DNA of 63,415 nt, from contig CAZXFJ010000003.1 of the NCBI GenBank assembly GCA_964640435.1, positions 1 through 63,415 of the forward strand, given 5' to 3'. Source of the stretch: GWA1-39-11 sp964640435. Lineage in GTDB: Bacteria; Patescibacteriota; Microgenomatia; Levybacterales; GWA1-39-11. The notes under the pieces were generated by a model. It worked only from the letters and a program-made list of their open reading frames with translations. It was not told the DNA's origin and did not search any database. Numbering within the stretch: position 1 is the first letter of the stretch; the number at the start of each line of letters is the position of its first letter. Both the position numbers and the translations under genes were made by a program. Of this stretch, positions 16,818 to 24,627 are shown one piece after another.

Positions 16818-16839
16818 GAGGTAATCGAGGCTAAAACTA

Positions 16840-16909
16840 TTTAGCATTTTACGTTTGGCCTATAAATACAGCGTAAATGAAAAAATAATATTAGAAGCTC
16901 GATGAGCTT
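16840..16909. other. Intergenic hairpins between divergent promoters
   Basis: In the roughly 200-nt divergent intergenic region, CATTTTACG near 16843-16851 is complementary, with one bulge, to CGTAAATG near 16872-16879. A second perfect hairpin AAGCTC-GAT-GAGCTT is at 16895-16909. Both lie upstream of the plus-strand promoter. No RNA family recognised; could be operators. Confidence 0.35.
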
Positions 16910-16949
16910 ATTTGAGCCTATAATAGGATGATAAATAGTCATAAAAGGG

Positions 16950-16979
16950 TTGACAGTTTCTGCTGCAAGGGTCTAAAAT
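16950..16979 (+). promoter_or_regulatory. Promoter of the DUF4446 operon
   Basis: TTGACA (16950-16955), 18-nt spacer, TAAAAT (16974-16979). Inferred start near 16986. ATG 16978 lies in the -10 box, so translation probably starts at ATG 16990. Confidence 0.7.
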
Positions 16980-16989
16980 GGTGTACTGT

Positions 16990-17469
16990 ATGAGTATCCC
17001 TCAGCTAGTTATTTCGTTGTTATTTTTTGTTTGGCTTTCAGCTCTTTCATTCTTGTTCTTCCGTTTTTATTCTTATTATATGAGGCTAGTCAAAAATGGT
17101 AAGAAAGAATCTATTACGGAAATTTTGGATGAAATTGTTAAGATAGAGGAGAAAAATAAAAAAGCCCTTGACGTATTAACTGAAGAATACGTAAAATTAA
17201 AAGAAGATGGCGCGTCTCACATTCAGAAAGTGGGACTTGTAAGGTTTAACCCTTTTAAGGATACAGGCGGAGATCAAAGCTTTATCCTTGCCCTCGTTGA
17301 TGCAAATAATACTGGTATGGTAATTTCTAGTTTGCACACAAGAACGGGAACGCGCTGGTATGCAAAAAACATAGTGAACGGAAAAGGGACAGAATATGAT
17401 CTTTCTGACGATGAACAGAAGGCTTTGGCGGGAGCACAATTTTTATCAAAGGAGAAGAGTAAAAGATAA
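16990..17469 (+). CDS. Membrane-anchored DUF4446 protein
   Basis: 159 residues from ATG 16990. One N-terminal membrane helix (about 4-25), a charged coiled region (about 35-70), then a small globular domain with KVGLVRFNPFKDTGGDQSFILALVD and the GTRWYAKNI segment, which is the DUF4446 (YyaB-like) pattern. The family is widespread in Firmicutes and CPR without known function. ATG 16978 is rejected because it is inside the -10 box. The DUF3048 gene follows after 3 nt, so the two are one operon. Confidence 0.8.
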   Translation: MSIPQLVISLLFFVWLSALSFLFFRFYSYYMRLVKNGKKESITEILDEIVKIEEKNKKALDVLTEEYVKLKEDGASHIQKVGLVRFNPFKDTGGDQSFILALVDANNTGMVISSLHTRTGTRWYAKNIVNGKGTEYDLSDDEQKALAGAQFLSKEKSKR

Positions 17470-17472
17470 TTT

Positions 17473-18645
17473 ATGGATACAAAGAAAAAAAATTTAATAA
17501 TAGGAGTAGGAATATATATTGCTTCAGCCATTATTTCTTTTGTAGCATTTTCATTTGTTTCCACAGGGGGAGTCGCAACTGATACTACAAACCCCGTTGC
17601 TCTTCCTTCATCCACATCAAGAGATAGAGTTGCTTTTGATGATAACTTACCTAAGACACAGGTTTGTCCACTTAACGGGGCAAAATATTCAAAACAGCAG
17701 GAGCAATGGTGGAAAACTCACAGACCTCTTGGGGTTATGATAGAAAATTCAGTTGATGCAAGACCACAATCAGGTCTTTCGTTTGCCGATGTTGTATATG
17801 AAGCAGTTGCTGAGGGAGGAATAACTCGTTTCTTGGCTATATACTACTGTCAGGATGCTGGAATTGTAGGCCCTGTTCGATCTGCAAGAACCTACTTCCT
17901 TGATTTTGTTTCAGAATACGGTGAATATCCACTTTATGCTCACGTAGGAGGAGCAAATACTCCAGGTCCTGCTGATGCTTTAGGTCAAATCGATACTTAT
18001 GGTTGGTCAGGATACAATGATCTTAATCAATTCTCTATTGGATTTCCTACATATTGGCGTGATTATGAAAGGCTCGGACACACAGTTGCTACAGAGCACA
18101 CTATGTATTCCACCACAAGCAAGCTTTGGGATGTTGGAAAATCTAGAGACTTAACAAATAAAGATAAAGATGGTAATTCATGGGAAGAAAATTTCTCTGA
18201 GTACGAATTTAAAGATGGATCACCATCAAAGAGTCCCACAGCAACAAGTATAAGTTTTGATTTCTGGGAAGGTTACAGCGACTTTTCAGTTAAGTGGACA
18301 TATGATTCTACAACCAATAGCTACCTTAGGACAAACGGTGGGGTTGTCCACAAAGATAAGGATACAGGTAAACAAGTTTCTGCAAAAAATATTGTAATTC
18401 TTTATATGACAGAGGCACGTGCAAACGATGGTTATGAAGGAAATCTTCATATGCTTTACGGAACAAAAGGAACAGGTCAGGCAATAGTATTTAATGATGG
18501 AATACAGACAAAGGCAACATGGAGCAAGAAGAATCGTGAGTCAAGACTTATCCTTCGTGACTCATCTGGATCGGAGATAAAATTTGTTCGAGGACTAATT
18601 TGGTTCGAAGTATTAGGAATAGGTACTCCAGTGGTTGTAAAATAA
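17473..18645 (+). CDS. DUF3048 (YerB-like) membrane-anchored extracellular protein
   Basis: 390 residues. An N-terminal membrane helix (about 8-30) is followed by the DUF3048 N-domain (about 75-220) with RPLGVMIENSVDARPQSGL, YEAVAEGGITRFLAIY and GPVRSARTYFLDF, and the C-domain (about 250-388), ending in LIWFEVLGIGTPVVVK. B. subtilis YerB is a lipoprotein, but there is no lipobox Cys here; anchoring is by the helix. Cellular role is unknown; an envelope function is likely. The end of the gene contains the promoter of the next gene (18635-18663). Confidence 0.85.
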   Translation: MDTKKKNLIIGVGIYIASAIISFVAFSFVSTGGVATDTTNPVALPSSTSRDRVAFDDNLPKTQVCPLNGAKYSKQQEQWWKTHRPLGVMIENSVDARPQSGLSFADVVYEAVAEGGITRFLAIYYCQDAGIVGPVRSARTYFLDFVSEYGEYPLYAHVGGANTPGPADALGQIDTYGWSGYNDLNQFSIGFPTYWRDYERLGHTVATEHTMYSTTSKLWDVGKSRDLTNKDKDGNSWEENFSEYEFKDGSPSKSPTATSISFDFWEGYSDFSVKWTYDSTTNSYLRTNGGVVHKDKDTGKQVSAKNIVILYMTEARANDGYEGNLHMLYGTKGTGQAIVFNDGIQTKATWSKKNRESRLILRDSSGSEIKFVRGLIWFEVLGIGTPVVVK

Positions 18646-18663
18646 ATTTAGCCGCTATATAAT
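18635..18663 (+). promoter_or_regulatory. Promoter of the HTH-nucleotidyltransferase gene
   Basis: TTGTAA (18635-18640, inside the preceding gene), 17-nt spacer, TATAAT (18658-18663). The ATG at 18673 is 9 nt after the -10 box, leaving a leader of only about 3 nt. Confidence 0.7.
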
Positions 18664-18672
18664 ATCGGTGAT

Positions 18673-19251
18673 ATGTTCTCCGATCTGATAACAAGTAAAA
18701 CCCGCGTAAAGATCCTTTCACTTTTTTTGGAGAATCCCACAGAGATGTTTCATGTACGAGAAGTTGTTCGTCGTGTGTCAGAGGAGATAAACGCTGTTCG
18801 CCGAGAGTTAATTTATCTTGAGAAAAAAGGAATATTAGTTCGTGAGCCAAGGGTGAACAGGGTTTATTATTATCTAGATAAAAATTATCCATATTACTTT
18901 GATCTCATTCATATTAATTCGAAAACCCAAGGACTTGGGTCAGAAATCATAAAAAACCGTATAAAACTTGGTAAAATAAAGTATGCTATGCTTTCTGGTA
19001 AATTTGCCCGAGGTATAAGGTCAGAAAGCGCTGAAGAAGTAGATTTATTAGTAGTTGGAACGGTGGTAGTTCCTGAGTTATCTGCTTTAATAAGAGCTGA
19101 AGAGGCAAAAAGGCAGCATGAAATAAATTATACTGTTATGACAGAAGAAGAGTTTTCATTTAGGAAAAAAAGACGCGATCCTTTTATTTTCTCAATAATT
19201 TATAGTTCTCGCGTTATGCTCCTTGGTGACGAGGAATCTTTTGTAGCCTAA
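18673..19251 (+). CDS. Winged-helix protein fused to a degenerate nucleotidyltransferase-like domain
   Basis: 192 residues. Residues 1-75 form a winged HTH (SKTRVKILSLFLENP, VREVVRRVSEEINAVRRELIYLEKKGIL). Residues about 100-190 resemble a MNT-type nucleotidyltransferase fold: LSGKFARGIRSESAEEVDLLVVG stands where active enzymes have GSxARG...SDxDL. The Gly-Ser pair has become Ser-Gly and the first Asp is replaced, so catalysis is doubtful; a ligand-sensing or autoregulatory role is more likely. It lies immediately before secD with 4 nt spacing and may be cotranscribed with it. Confidence 0.7.
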   Translation: MFSDLITSKTRVKILSLFLENPTEMFHVREVVRRVSEEINAVRRELIYLEKKGILVREPRVNRVYYYLDKNYPYYFDLIHINSKTQGLGSEIIKNRIKLGKIKYAMLSGKFARGIRSESAEEVDLLVVGTVVVPELSALIRAEEAKRQHEINYTVMTEEEFSFRKKRRDPFIFSIIYSSRVMLLGDEESFVA

Positions 19252-19255
19252 ATTT

Positions 19256-20587
19256 ATGAAAAATCCAAAAGTTTTTTTGGCGGTATTATTTGGTATTGTT
19301 TTACTTCTTCTTTTCGTGGATTTACCTTTGCCTATTAAGCTTGGTGGGGTAACTCTGGATCCATCCAACTTTAACTTAAGACTTGGGCCTGTCAATGTTC
19401 AAAAAGACTTAAATTACAGACTTGGACTTGATCTACAAGGGGGTACATCTCTTATCTATAAGGTTGATATGGCAAAGGTGCCATCAGATCAGCGAGACAA
19501 TGCTTTCGATGCGGCTAGAAGCGTAATAGAGAGAAGAATTAATTTTTTTGGTGTAACAGAGCCAACTATACAATCGTTAAAGCTTCCTAATGAATATAGA
19601 ATCGTTATTGACCTTCCTGGTGCTACAAATGTTGATCAAGCGCTTGACCTTATTGGTAGAACAGCACAGCTTACTTTTTGGGAGGAGGGAAAGCAAAAGC
19701 TTGCAACAGAGTCAGCAGCACTTTACCCATTAGGTCTTACAACTATTTATAAAAACGCCCCTGTCGAAACCAAGCTTACAGGAACAGACTTAAAAAATGC
19801 ACAAGTTGTTTATGGTTCTCAAAATGGTACACCCCAGGTGCAACTTAATTTTAGCCCAACTGGTGCAAAATACTTTGCAGACATAACACAAAGAAATCTG
19901 GGAAAACAGGTTGCAATTGTTTTAGATGATGTTGCTATATCAGCACCAGTTGTTCAACAAGCAATTTTAAATGGGAATGCAGTTATATCTGGAAACTTCA
20001 CAACAGATGCAGCAAAGAATCTTGCGATTCAGCTTAACGCTGGTGCTTTACCTGCTCCATTAAAATTAATTGGAGAATCAACTATTGGTCCATCATTAGG
20101 TATTGATTCACTAAAGAAAAGTCTTTTGGGTGGAATTTTAGGATTTATTTCTGTTGTTATTTTCATGAGTGTTCTATATAAGAGGGAGGGAATTCTTGCA
20201 TCAGTTGCTTTAGGAATATACACAATTATTGTTTTGTTCATTTTTAAGGTTATTCCTGTAACATTAACACTTGCAGGTATTGCAGGATTTATCTTGTCTA
20301 TTGGAATGGCTGTTGATGCAAATATTTTAATCTTTGAGAGAATGAGAGAAGAGCTAAGAAAAGGTAGGACCAGGCAGGCTGCGGTTAGACTTGGTTTTTC
20401 ACGGGCTTGGCCTTCAATTCGGGATTCAAATGTTTCAAGTCTTATAACCACTTTCGTGTTATTCTATTTTGGATCAGGTTTGATTCGTGGATTTGCAGTT
20501 GCACTTTTTATCGGAATTGCTGTTTCCATGTTTTCAGCAATTGTTGTAACCAGAAACTTGTTAAGAATATTTGAGAAAGATATATAA
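19256..20587 (+). CDS. secD: Protein translocase subunit SecD
   Basis: 443 residues. N-terminal membrane helix, then the P1 domain with LGLDLQGGTSLIYKVD (about 61-76), ERRINFFGVTEPTIQ and RIVIDLPG. The C-terminal half has five membrane helices with the conserved AGIAGFILSIGMAVDANILIFERMREELRKG stretch. It uses the proton gradient to pull exported proteins through SecYEG together with SecF, whose gene begins 4 nt later. The size is close to Gram-positive SecD. It serves the many secreted and anchored proteins encoded here. Confidence 0.96.
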   Translation: MKNPKVFLAVLFGIVLLLLFVDLPLPIKLGGVTLDPSNFNLRLGPVNVQKDLNYRLGLDLQGGTSLIYKVDMAKVPSDQRDNAFDAARSVIERRINFFGVTEPTIQSLKLPNEYRIVIDLPGATNVDQALDLIGRTAQLTFWEEGKQKLATESAALYPLGLTTIYKNAPVETKLTGTDLKNAQVVYGSQNGTPQVQLNFSPTGAKYFADITQRNLGKQVAIVLDDVAISAPVVQQAILNGNAVISGNFTTDAAKNLAIQLNAGALPAPLKLIGESTIGPSLGIDSLKKSLLGGILGFISVVIFMSVLYKREGILASVALGIYTIIVLFIFKVIPVTLTLAGIAGFILSIGMAVDANILIFERMREELRKGRTRQAAVRLGFSRAWPSIRDSNVSSLITTFVLFYFGSGLIRGFAVALFIGIAVSMFSAIVVTRNLLRIFEKDI

Positions 20588-20591
20588 GAAA

Positions 20592-21503
20592 ATGAAAGAT
20601 TTAAATATTGTCAAAAACAAAAAATTATACTTTTTAATTTCAGGGCTTGTAATTATTCCGGGTCTTATTTCACTTGTTCTTTTCGGTCTTAAATTATCAA
20701 TTGATTTTACAGGTGGTTCAAAAATTGAATACCAAACAACGAAATCTTTTTCAACGCAGCAAATAAAATCAGCAGTGGAAGCTGAGAAAATAAAATATGA
20801 AGGTTTGCAGAGGGTTTCGGATAATTCATTTATCGTAAGAACAGAATCAATAAATCAAGCAAAGAAAAATGAAGTCACAAAAGAATTAGCAAAGTTTGAC
20901 TCTAAAATAAAAGAAAAAAGTTTTACAACCGTCGGTCCTACAATTGGAGCCGAAACTGAGCTGAATGCTTTAAAAGCTGTTGGACTCGCTTCTGTTGCAA
21001 TCATGCTTTATATTGCATTTGCATTTAGAAAAGTTTCAAAGCCTGTTGCATCATGGAAATATGGACTTTGTGCTATCGCAGCGTTGTTACACGATATATT
21101 AATTGTAGTTGGTGTATTTTCAATTTTAGGATGGTTGCTTGGAGTTGAAATAGACTCTTTATTTATTACTGCTCTGCTAACAGTAATGGGATTTTCAGTG
21201 CATGATACTATCGTTGTTTTTGATAGAATTCGAGAGAACTTGAGCAAAAATTACAATACACCTTTTGAGGATGTTGTTAACCACTCACTCCTCGAAACGC
21301 TAAATAGGTCCTTAAATACATCATTTACAGTAATTATTGTTTTGTTTACACTTTTGTTATTTGGTGGAGAATCAATAAGATGGTTCGCTGCAGCGTTGTT
21401 AATTGGTATAGTGTCCGGAACTTATTCATCAATATTTAATGCATCACAGCTTCTTATTGTGTGGTACGAATGGGACAAAAAACACAAGAGTAAGGCTAAG
21501 TAA
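20592..21503 (+). CDS. secF: Protein translocase subunit SecF
   Basis: 303 residues from ATG 20592; an in-frame start at 20571 would overlap secD and lacks support. The first helix is followed by SIDFTGGSKIEY, P4 domain, and five helices with FSVHDTIVVFDRIRENL and LNRSLNTSFTV, the SecF signatures. Its end overlaps the convergent yqeY gene by 8 nt, with no terminator between. Confidence 0.95.
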   Translation: MKDLNIVKNKKLYFLISGLVIIPGLISLVLFGLKLSIDFTGGSKIEYQTTKSFSTQQIKSAVEAEKIKYEGLQRVSDNSFIVRTESINQAKKNEVTKELAKFDSKIKEKSFTTVGPTIGAETELNALKAVGLASVAIMLYIAFAFRKVSKPVASWKYGLCAIAALLHDILIVVGVFSILGWLLGVEIDSLFITALLTVMGFSVHDTIVVFDRIRENLSKNYNTPFEDVVNHSLLETLNRSLNTSFTVIIVLFTLLLFGGESIRWFAAALLIGIVSGTYSSIFNASQLLIVWYEWDKKHKSKAK

Positions 21504-21945
21504 GTGCTTCGCGGACTAGGTTAGAGACAAGTGTTCCATCGGCTTTTCCTTTAACTTTTGGCATTAAAGCTCCCATGACTTTACCCATATCTTGAGGCGT
21601 TGTTGCTCCTGTTTGTTCCACTGCTTCTTTGACAAGTTTTCTTACCTCATCTTCTGACATTTGTTCTGGTAGATAAGCAGTTAAAATATCTACTTCTTTT
21701 TGTTCTTTTTCCGCGGATTCGGGTCTATTCCCTTGCTTATATAATTCAATTGATTCTTTTCGTTTTTTTATTTCTTTTCCAATAACGTCAGTTATATCTT
21801 CATCTGTTGCTTCATATCCTGCGCCACCTTTTTGTATCTCGTAGTATTGTATTGCGCTTTTGAGCATGCGTACTGTAGAGAGCTTTAGCTCATCCTTTGC
21901 AATCATTGCGGCTTTCAAATCTTCCTGAATCTGGTCTTTAAGCAT
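21496..21945 (-). CDS. yqeY: GatB/YqeY-domain protein
   Basis: 149 residues, alpha-helical, with LKAAMIAKDELKLSTVRMLKSAI at the N terminus and ILTAYLPEQMSEDEVRKLV, QDMGKVMGALMPKVKGKADG, which are the YqeY pattern. The fold equals the tRNA-binding tail domain of GatB, so a role in tRNA-dependent amidation or tRNA recognition is likely but unproven. A TATAAT -10 box (21952-21957) ends 6 nt before the ATG, suggesting a leaderless mRNA. Confidence 0.92.
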   Translation of the reverse strand: MLKDQIQEDLKAAMIAKDELKLSTVRMLKSAIQYYEIQKGGAGYEATDEDITDVIGKEIKKRKESIELYKQGNRPESAEKEQKEVDILTAYLPEQMSEDEVRKLVKEAVEQTGATTPQDMGKVMGALMPKVKGKADGTLVSNLVREALT

Positions 21946-21951
21946 ATCTGT

Positions 21952-21957
21952 ATTATA
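21952..21957 (-). promoter_or_regulatory. -10 box of yqeY
   Basis: TATAAT on the minus strand, 6 nt before ATG 21945. No good -35 match seen at 16-18 nt. Confidence 0.5.
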
Positions 21958-21960
21958 TCA

Positions 21961-23259
21961 CTATTTTACTTTATCTCTTTTATATACGTAATATATATAT
22001 GATGGTCCATAGTGATCTATAAACTTAATTACTTTACCTTCTTTTATTGCTACTTTTACATCATATTCTTGTGAAAGTAAATTGCCGTATTGTGGCTTAA
22101 TAAATTGTTGAATTGTATATATCGAATAGAAGCTTAAAACTAAAACGGGGATAATCTTGAAGATAATATTTTTTTGTTGGTAAACAAATACTACTAAATA
22201 TGCAAATATTGCAATAGCGATAAATCTTGGGAAATCAAAATATGAATCTGTAAGTTCACCTTTATATGTAGCCATTATAATCCAAGGAACAACAATCCAA
22301 AGTAAAACTATGTAAAAAAGAATTAGGCTTTTTTTGTTTGGATTAAGTCTATAGTAGATGAAAAAGAAAATTGGAATAATAAGGAAAACAAAATATTTGA
22401 ATACGGGAAAGTAAGCCACTTTTTGGAAGGATAAAAATGCGTCACTAAATAGCTGAAAAACACGTGCTAAATGAAGACCATGATAATAATTTCCAAAGTA
22501 TATAAACGCACTTCCCGAAGATGATTCTTTAGTTACAAAGTTAAAAATAATTGGAGACATAAATATTAGAAATATTACAAATGAAATTAAAAGATTCTTT
22601 AATGTTTTCATATTCTTTGGAAGAAAGGGCAGAGCAAGAATAATGATTAATGGATACATTACCGATGTGAAGTCTACATGAAATGAAAGACCAACGATTG
22701 CAGCAAGAAAAATTAAGTTTTTGGAATCATCAGTTACAGATTTATATAGGAAGTAGAAAATAAGGTAAGAGATGGGGACAACTAATGCAATTGCATTTTG
22801 TGTTCGTTCTGTAGCGATAGCCGCAAGGGAAAAAGTATTTATAAAAAGAGCAACTAGTGCAACATTCGTTCCAAACATTTTTTTTGTAACAAAGTATATG
22901 ACAAAAAAACCAAATAAGCTTATCACTCCTGCGAATATGGGTGAGGCTATTGGATCAAGATTAGTTATGAAGTAAAAAGGAGCAATGAGGTAATAATAGA
23001 GTGGACCCATGAATATTCCACTATTTCCTTTTGCTGGTACTCCTTCCAATAGTACTTTATGATCGACAATTATATTCTTAGCAGCCCATGCGCTATCTAC
23101 TTGGTCCCAGCCAAAGTTTGCGCGTGTATCAAATTGATAGAACCTAAAAAATAGATGAAATATTAAAAGGATAGAAATAATTATTTCTATCTTATATTTT
23201 TTAATAAATTCTAGAATATTAAAATTGTTCTTCTTTTTTGATTTATGTTTCTTCTTCAT
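21961..23259 (-). CDS. Multi-pass membrane glycosyltransferase, GT39-like
   Basis: 432 residues with about ten membrane helices after a Lys-rich start (MKKKHKSKKKNN). The first long loop shows FGWDQVDSAWAAKNIIVDH, with the Asp expected at the active site of PMT/ArnT transferases, followed by GIFMGPLYYYLIAPFYF, very like FTGPIYYYMMAPF of the gene at 14583-16163; the two are paralogues. It likely moves a sugar from a polyprenyl phosphate to a surface acceptor. It overlaps the end of cca by 17 nt and is cotranscribed with it. Confidence 0.78.
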   Translation of the reverse strand: MKKKHKSKKKNNFNILEFIKKYKIEIIISILLIFHLFFRFYQFDTRANFGWDQVDSAWAAKNIIVDHKVLLEGVPAKGNSGIFMGPLYYYLIAPFYFITNLDPIASPIFAGVISLFGFFVIYFVTKKMFGTNVALVALFINTFSLAAIATERTQNAIALVVPISYLIFYFLYKSVTDDSKNLIFLAAIVGLSFHVDFTSVMYPLIIILALPFLPKNMKTLKNLLISFVIFLIFMSPIIFNFVTKESSSGSAFIYFGNYYHGLHLARVFQLFSDAFLSFQKVAYFPVFKYFVFLIIPIFFFIYYRLNPNKKSLILFYIVLLWIVVPWIIMATYKGELTDSYFDFPRFIAIAIFAYLVVFVYQQKNIIFKIIPVLVLSFYSIYTIQQFIKPQYGNLLSQEYDVKVAIKEGKVIKFIDHYGPSYIYYVYKRDKVK

Positions 23260-24610
23260 TTAATTCGTGAATTCTTTTAAGAAGATACTCACGGTTATTA
23301 AGATCCAAATTATCATCTACTTCTAGAAATATTTTACCAAGAATTTTTCCGACTGTAGGCCCAGGTTTAATTTTTAACTCCTTCATGATATCGTTACCAT
23401 CAATAGTAAGATCATTAATTGAAAAAGGAGGATTGAGCTCTTTTACTATTCTTTCTTTATAATTTTTGAGCCTCCATGATTCGGCAGTTTTTGTTCCACT
23501 ACCAAGTCGGTCACCTATTCTAAGATCAATAATATCTTCAACATTTTCTAGACCAACTTTTCTAATAAAACGTCTTACGGCGCTATCTGTTATATTTTCA
23601 TCAACACTAAACATGTGCCAACGAATCAGCTTAACAATTTTTTCTCGATCTTTTTTTGAAAGTCTAAGTCTATCTGATATCTCATATGCTATTTGAGCGC
23701 CTTTAACTTCGTGATTATAGAAAATAACATGTCCTTCCTCATCCTCTCCTTTTACAAAAGGCTTGCCTACATCATGAAGTAGTGTTGCTAAGCGAACTAA
23801 TGATTTTTTTGAAGGAGTGTGTCTTAAGGACTCTATATTGTGAGTAAATACATCTCCGGTGTGATGTCTTCCTGGTCTTACTTGTGATATATTTTTCCCA
23901 GCTGCAAGTTCAGGAAAAATTAAATCAAGAATTCCTGCTTTATCGAGAAGTAAAATTCCCTCATATACATTATCACTATCTAGAATTTTGAAAAGTTCAT
24001 CTCTTATTCGCTCTCCCGATATTTTTGTAATAAGATCAGCATTCTTTTGTATTGCTACCCATGTTTCTTCCTCAATTTTAAAAGACAACTGTGTTGCGAA
24101 GCGAATTGCGCGAAGAAGTCTTAATGCATCTTCAGAAAAACGTTCGTTAGGATTGCCAACGGTTCTAATTATTTTTCTTTCTATGTCAGAAACCCCACTA
24201 TACGGATCTACATAGCTTATTGGATCAAGGCTCATAGCAATTGAGTTCATTGTGAAGTCACGTCTTGATAGATCTTCTTCGATAGATTTACCCCATATTA
24301 CCTGATCTGGATGTCGTGTGTTTGAATATCCACTCTCTGTTCTGAAGGTAGTAATTTCAACAAACTTTTTATCTGTTTCATTTTCTGTTTCAAATATTAC
24401 CCCTACAGTTCCAAAGTTATTATCATAAAAAGAATTTGGGAAAACTTTTTGTATTTGATCAGGAGTTGCATCTGTTGTAAGATCCCAGTCTTTTATTCCT
24501 CTTTGCATTAAAAAATCTCTCACACATCCGCCCACAAAGAAGGCTTGATAACCTTCCTTTTTTAACTTGGAATAAATACCTAAAACAGCTGGGGGAACCA
24601 CTTTTTCCAT
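23243..24610 (-). CDS. cca: CCA-adding enzyme (tRNA nucleotidyltransferase) with HD domain
   Basis: 455 residues. N-terminal class II nucleotidyltransferase with FVGGCVRDFLMQRGIKDWDLTTDA (about 20-43) holding the catalytic Asp pair, RRDFTMNSIAMS, and the LRLLRAIRFATQL helix. A middle HD domain has LATLLHDVGKP and ends with a tRNA-binding helical region. The tRNA-Gln gene in this window (51153-51223) does not encode CCA, so this activity is needed. The start lies 17 nt from the divergent recJ start; a TATAAT box (24619-24624) ends 8 nt before its ATG. Confidence 0.94.
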   Translation of the reverse strand: MEKVVPPAVLGIYSKLKKEGYQAFFVGGCVRDFLMQRGIKDWDLTTDATPDQIQKVFPNSFYDNNFGTVGVIFETENETDKKFVEITTFRTESGYSNTRHPDQVIWGKSIEEDLSRRDFTMNSIAMSLDPISYVDPYSGVSDIERKIIRTVGNPNERFSEDALRLLRAIRFATQLSFKIEEETWVAIQKNADLITKISGERIRDELFKILDSDNVYEGILLLDKAGILDLIFPELAAGKNISQVRPGRHHTGDVFTHNIESLRHTPSKKSLVRLATLLHDVGKPFVKGEDEEGHVIFYNHEVKGAQIAYEISDRLRLSKKDREKIVKLIRWHMFSVDENITDSAVRRFIRKVGLENVEDIIDLRIGDRLGSGTKTAESWRLKNYKERIVKELNPPFSINDLTIDGNDIMKELKIKPGPTVGKILGKIFLEVDDNLDLNNREYLLKRIHELNEEET

Positions 24611-24614
24611 ATGA

Positions 24615-24624
24615 TAGAATTATA
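24615..24624. promoter_or_regulatory. Overlapping face-to-face -10 boxes of cca and recJ
   Basis: On the plus strand TAGAAT (24615-24620) ends 7 nt before recJ ATG 24628. On the minus strand TATAAT (plus 24619-24624) ends 8 nt before cca ATG 24610. The two boxes share two bases, so the promoters should exclude each other and both mRNAs would be nearly leaderless. Confidence 0.5.
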
Positions 24625-24627
24625 GCA

